Shown here one piece after another: positions 61,566 to 64,000 of a DNA stretch of 64,000 bases. The DNA is taken from positions 1,984,001 to 2,048,000 of the forward strand of contig NZ_VSWH01000001.1 in NCBI RefSeq assembly GCF_009602705.1. Reading direction: 5' to 3'. Origin of the DNA: Chryseobacterium vaccae. GTDB taxonomy: Bacteria; Bacteroidota; Bacteroidia; Flavobacteriales; Weeksellaceae. Within the stretch, counting starts at the first letter, position 1, and each line of letters begins with the position of its first letter. The notes below the pieces were generated by a model. That model saw only the letters and a program-made list of their open reading frames with translations. It made no database searches and was not told the origin of the DNA. A program made the translations under genes and the position numbers.

Positions 61566-61573
61566 CAAAGTTA
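61566..61573 (-). promoter_or_regulatory. -7 promoter element of gldC
   Basis: On the minus strand TAACTTTG fits TAnnTTTG, 20 bp before the gldC ATG. Its TAA is also the stop codon of the permease-thioredoxin gene. A T-rich -33 position lies 19 bp upstream. Confidence 0.5.
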
Positions 61574-63772
61574 ATACTTCTTTAGCTTATCTAAAATTTC
61601 TACGAAATTATCTTCATCAGGAAAAGGCGTATTAAAATTAAAAATCTTTCCTTCCGGATCTACAATGATAAACCTTGGAATAGACTGAATTTTATACTGA
61701 CCCATAAATTTCTCAGCATTGGTAAGCCAGAACTGCGGATTATTGGATTTCTTGGTTTTAAGATAATTCACCCATTTTGATTTATCCTCATCAAGACTGA
61801 TGGAAATAAACTGGATGTTATCAGCATATCTGTACTGATGGCTTCTGGTTTCAAACACCGGACGGATCTGCTTACACGGCCCGCACCATGTAGCCCAAAA
61901 ATCAATCACCACATACTTTCCTTTATATTTTGAAAGATTCTGGGTTTTCCCTTTATCGTTTTCAAGAACAAGATCAGGAAATATGGCGCCTTTCTGCGAC
62001 CTGTTAATTCCGTCAAGTTTTGAATAAAGCATGTGCTTATAATCCGTATTCTGTATTTTATTGATCTCAGCAGCAAAAAGTTTATTTCTTGCCAGGCTGT
62101 CAGACTGAAGTTCAATATTTTTTGAAAGATGTTTTGATAAAAGCTGATCTTTTGAAATTCCTGCAGGAAGCCGGTCTATTTTGACAAAAAGAATACTGTC
62201 CGCATTGGAAGCCTGATCAGCATCGGTAAGCATCATATCCAGCTTATACTGAAGATAATTATCGTTTTTGCTTAAAAGCGGGCTTGGCTTCTGAATATTA
62301 TTATTCAATTCATCAAGGAAAGGTTTCGGAGGGGCAAACTTAGGATCATTCCATGAAGTCATTTTTCTGTAATTATTGATTTCATTGAGGTATTCAATGG
62401 CCATCAGCTGTTTTCTGTAGGTTTTATAATCATCCGAAAGGGCATTATTTTCCGGGTCTGCAAAAACATCCAGAATTCTTTTGTTTTCCTTCCAGTCGGA
62501 TTCTGCCAGTTCATAAAACTTCTCAGGATCATTATTATAATTCTGCTTTTCCAGTGAATATCCAAATTCATACCCGAAAGAATTCTCTGTATTCTGATAC
62601 TTCTGATCTGCTTTTCTGTTGGAATTAACGTAGGACACCATTTTGGTACTGTTAAGTCTGATATCAAAATCAAACCAGTCTCCGCTGCCCATGAAAATAT
62701 TGGTCTTTTTATTTCCTATTTCCAGAATATATTCGCCTAATGGAAGCTCTTGTGAAGTAGTCCAGCTGAAGGTATTATTCTTCACTGCCGCAGCCCCTAT
62801 CTTTTTATGGAAATCTTTAGAATAGATACGTACAGAATCGATCTTCAGATCAGTCTGCAGTTTTCCATTGATCACCACTCCTTTGTCACTCCTTTGATAG
62901 GCTCTTGGTTTCTGGAAAACATACAGAAATCCTCCTGTAATAATCAGAAATACAGATGAAACAATAATCTGTTTTTTATTTCTAAGAAAGGCATTTTTGA
63001 ATCCTTTCTTGCTGTACCAGAAGTACCCCAATATAAGGAAGACCACCATCCAGAAAAGGCTAAGATATTCCGAATAGGAAATAAAACTGTTCAGTTCTCT
63101 CACTTCCACAGATTTTGAGAAGATATACAAAGAACTGTAAGGATTAAAGAAAAAAGACTGTTTCTGTATCAATGAAGCGATGTTCGAAGCCAGTCCCAGA
63201 CAACCGATCAGAAACGACCAGATAAACCCCGGAAATACCACCGAAACACAAAGCTGTAATGCTGCAATCCCTAAAACAGTTATGAAAACCCTGATGATAG
63301 TCTTAATCATCCATACCCAATCCAGATTCAACAGTTTTGCAGGATTCGGGTGAATATAGTAATCTATGGTTGACATGATGATGCTGAAACCAAAATAAGA
63401 GAGAATACAGATGAGACTCATCAGAATCAACACGATATATTTGGCAAAATAAAGCTGAAATCTGCTTACCGGTTGGGTTTCCATCAGCTGCCAGCCATTG
63501 TTTTTATGATCAGTCTGGGCAATTCTATTGGCGGCAATGATCACAAATACAAGCAATATAAAAAAGGTAAAAGATTTAATGGCATCTCCGGTGATAGCGT
63601 CTTCAAAAACAGAATACGGAAGCTCTCCTTCCACCACAAATTCTGACTCAAAAAATCCTGGAATGAATCCCAGTAAAGGAATCAGACCTCCTAAGATGAT
63701 GGCAATATAAGTAAGTCCCAGTCCTTTTGTTTTCAGCCATTCGATATTGATCGCGGTTATTAATTTTTTCAT
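61571..63772 (-). CDS. ABC-2 permease fused to a thioredoxin domain
   Basis: A 733-residue two-part protein. Residues 1-280 form an ABC-2/NatB-like permease with about six helices (ITAINIEWLKTKGLGLTYIA, NRIAQTDHKNNGWQLMETQP with the conserved coupling region). A helix near 270-290 leads to a periplasmic segment (about 300-590) rich in beta then helical sequence, like the DUF4369-type spacer of TlpA proteins. Residues 594-733 are a TlpA/AhpC-type thioredoxin domain with Trp629-Cys630-Gly-Pro-Cys633 (DFWATWCGPCK). An ATP-binding subunit gene lies 6 bp upstream. The fusion suggests export coupled to periplasmic thiol redox work. Confidence 0.85.
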   Translation of the reverse strand: MKKLITAINIEWLKTKGLGLTYIAIILGGLIPLLGFIPGFFESEFVVEGELPYSVFEDAITGDAIKSFTFFILLVFVIIAANRIAQTDHKNNGWQLMETQPVSRFQLYFAKYIVLILMSLICILSYFGFSIIMSTIDYYIHPNPAKLLNLDWVWMIKTIIRVFITVLGIAALQLCVSVVFPGFIWSFLIGCLGLASNIASLIQKQSFFFNPYSSLYIFSKSVEVRELNSFISYSEYLSLFWMVVFLILGYFWYSKKGFKNAFLRNKKQIIVSSVFLIITGGFLYVFQKPRAYQRSDKGVVINGKLQTDLKIDSVRIYSKDFHKKIGAAAVKNNTFSWTTSQELPLGEYILEIGNKKTNIFMGSGDWFDFDIRLNSTKMVSYVNSNRKADQKYQNTENSFGYEFGYSLEKQNYNNDPEKFYELAESDWKENKRILDVFADPENNALSDDYKTYRKQLMAIEYLNEINNYRKMTSWNDPKFAPPKPFLDELNNNIQKPSPLLSKNDNYLQYKLDMMLTDADQASNADSILFVKIDRLPAGISKDQLLSKHLSKNIELQSDSLARNKLFAAEINKIQNTDYKHMLYSKLDGINRSQKGAIFPDLVLENDKGKTQNLSKYKGKYVVIDFWATWCGPCKQIRPVFETRSHQYRYADNIQFISISLDEDKSKWVNYLKTKKSNNPQFWLTNAEKFMGQYKIQSIPRFIIVDPEGKIFNFNTPFPDEDNFVEILDKLKKY

Positions 63773-63778
63773 CTGTTA

Positions 63779-64000
63779 TTAGTTTTTAGTTATTTCCATG
63801 AACCAGTCCTCAAGGCCTGCACTGTTTTTAATTTCAAAAATTTCAGCATTTTTCTGCACCAGCATTCTGACAAGAGCAGCAATGTCTTCTTTTGATCCGG
63901 CTGTGATTTCTATGGTATTTTCATCAATTTTCTGAGGTGAATAATTTTCCGGAATTTCACTGATGAACTGTGATGCATGATTCAGCCCTATTCTGATATG
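63779..64000 (-). CDS. ABC transporter ATP-binding subunit, C-terminal part
   Basis: Only the last 73 codons lie in the window; the gene continues past 64000. The sequence HIRIGLNHASQFISEIPENY, then AALVRMLVQKNAEIFEIKNS and AGLEDWFMEITKN, is the C-terminal extension typical of NatA-type ABC-2 ATPases. It lies 6 bp upstream of the permease-thioredoxin gene, so the two form a transporter. Confidence 0.75.
   Translation of the reverse strand, partial: HIRIGLNHASQFISEIPENYSPQKIDENTIEITAGSKEDIAALVRMLVQKNAEIFEIKNSAGLEDWFMEITKN

Overview
The window looks like a chromosomal segment of a member of the Bacteroidota, most likely Chryseobacterium or a close relative (Weeksellaceae). It is AT-rich. Several genes have the Bacteroidota promoter element TAnnTTTG in front of them. 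It encodes the gliding protein GldC, a secreted nuclease with a type IX secretion (T9SS) sorting tail, many SPII lipoproteins, and Bacteroidota-style type VI secretion (T6SS) components (TssD, VgrG, DUF4280 PAAR-like). The genus is inferred from protein style, not from a marker gene.

Left part (1-9500) is accessory DNA with several broken genes. It holds a truncated GH115 alpha-glucuronidase fused to a foreign signal-peptide stub, two small helix-turn-helix proteins, a LuxR-type regulator whose 5' end carries an apparent frameshift, and a secreted protein. A 20-bp near-palindrome occurs upstream of both the regulator and the secreted protein. Next come an arsenic operon (arsR, DUF6428, arsenate-reductase-like phosphatase, acr3) with two ArsR-box-like sites, a PIN/HTH toxin-antitoxin pair whose toxin is cut short by an in-frame TAG, and an overlooked 42-residue double-glycine peptide.

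Middle part (9600-33500) is mostly housekeeping and envelope functions: a VIT-family transporter, lgt, a LytS/LytTR two-component pair, DoxX, an SDR, a cold-shock-domain protein with a long leader, a complete RND efflux operon, an L,D-transpeptidase, a DUF2459 protein, queG, rhodanese, an HD-domain protein, endonuclease I with a T9SS tail, and a LemA/GIDE-like/DUF3592 membrane cluster.

33571-45612 is a minus-strand T6SS tip-and-effector island. In transcription order it runs tssD, vgrG, a 56-residue basic protein, a DUF2235 lipase (Tle1-like), a small membrane protein, a DUF2931 lipoprotein, a LysM protein, a secreted protein, a DUF4280 PAAR-like protein, a 947-residue OmpA-domain protein with a hydrophobic C-terminal half, and a lipoprotein. 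No sheath, baseplate or membrane-complex genes are present, so this is an auxiliary payload operon that would depend on an apparatus encoded elsewhere.

Right part (45785-64000) has a TPR protein, DUF2752, an old yellow enzyme and cytidine deaminase. A cobalamin riboswitch controls a TonB receptor and a beta-propeller lipoprotein. Two overlapping lipoprotein genes, a CCA-adding enzyme, NTF2-like, TsaC/YrdC, DinB and GNAT proteins, a PLP Cys/Met enzyme and gldC follow. The last full gene is an unusual ABC-2 permease fused to a thioredoxin domain, preceded by its ATPase, which runs off the window. Several families of degenerate intergenic repeats are scattered through the window.
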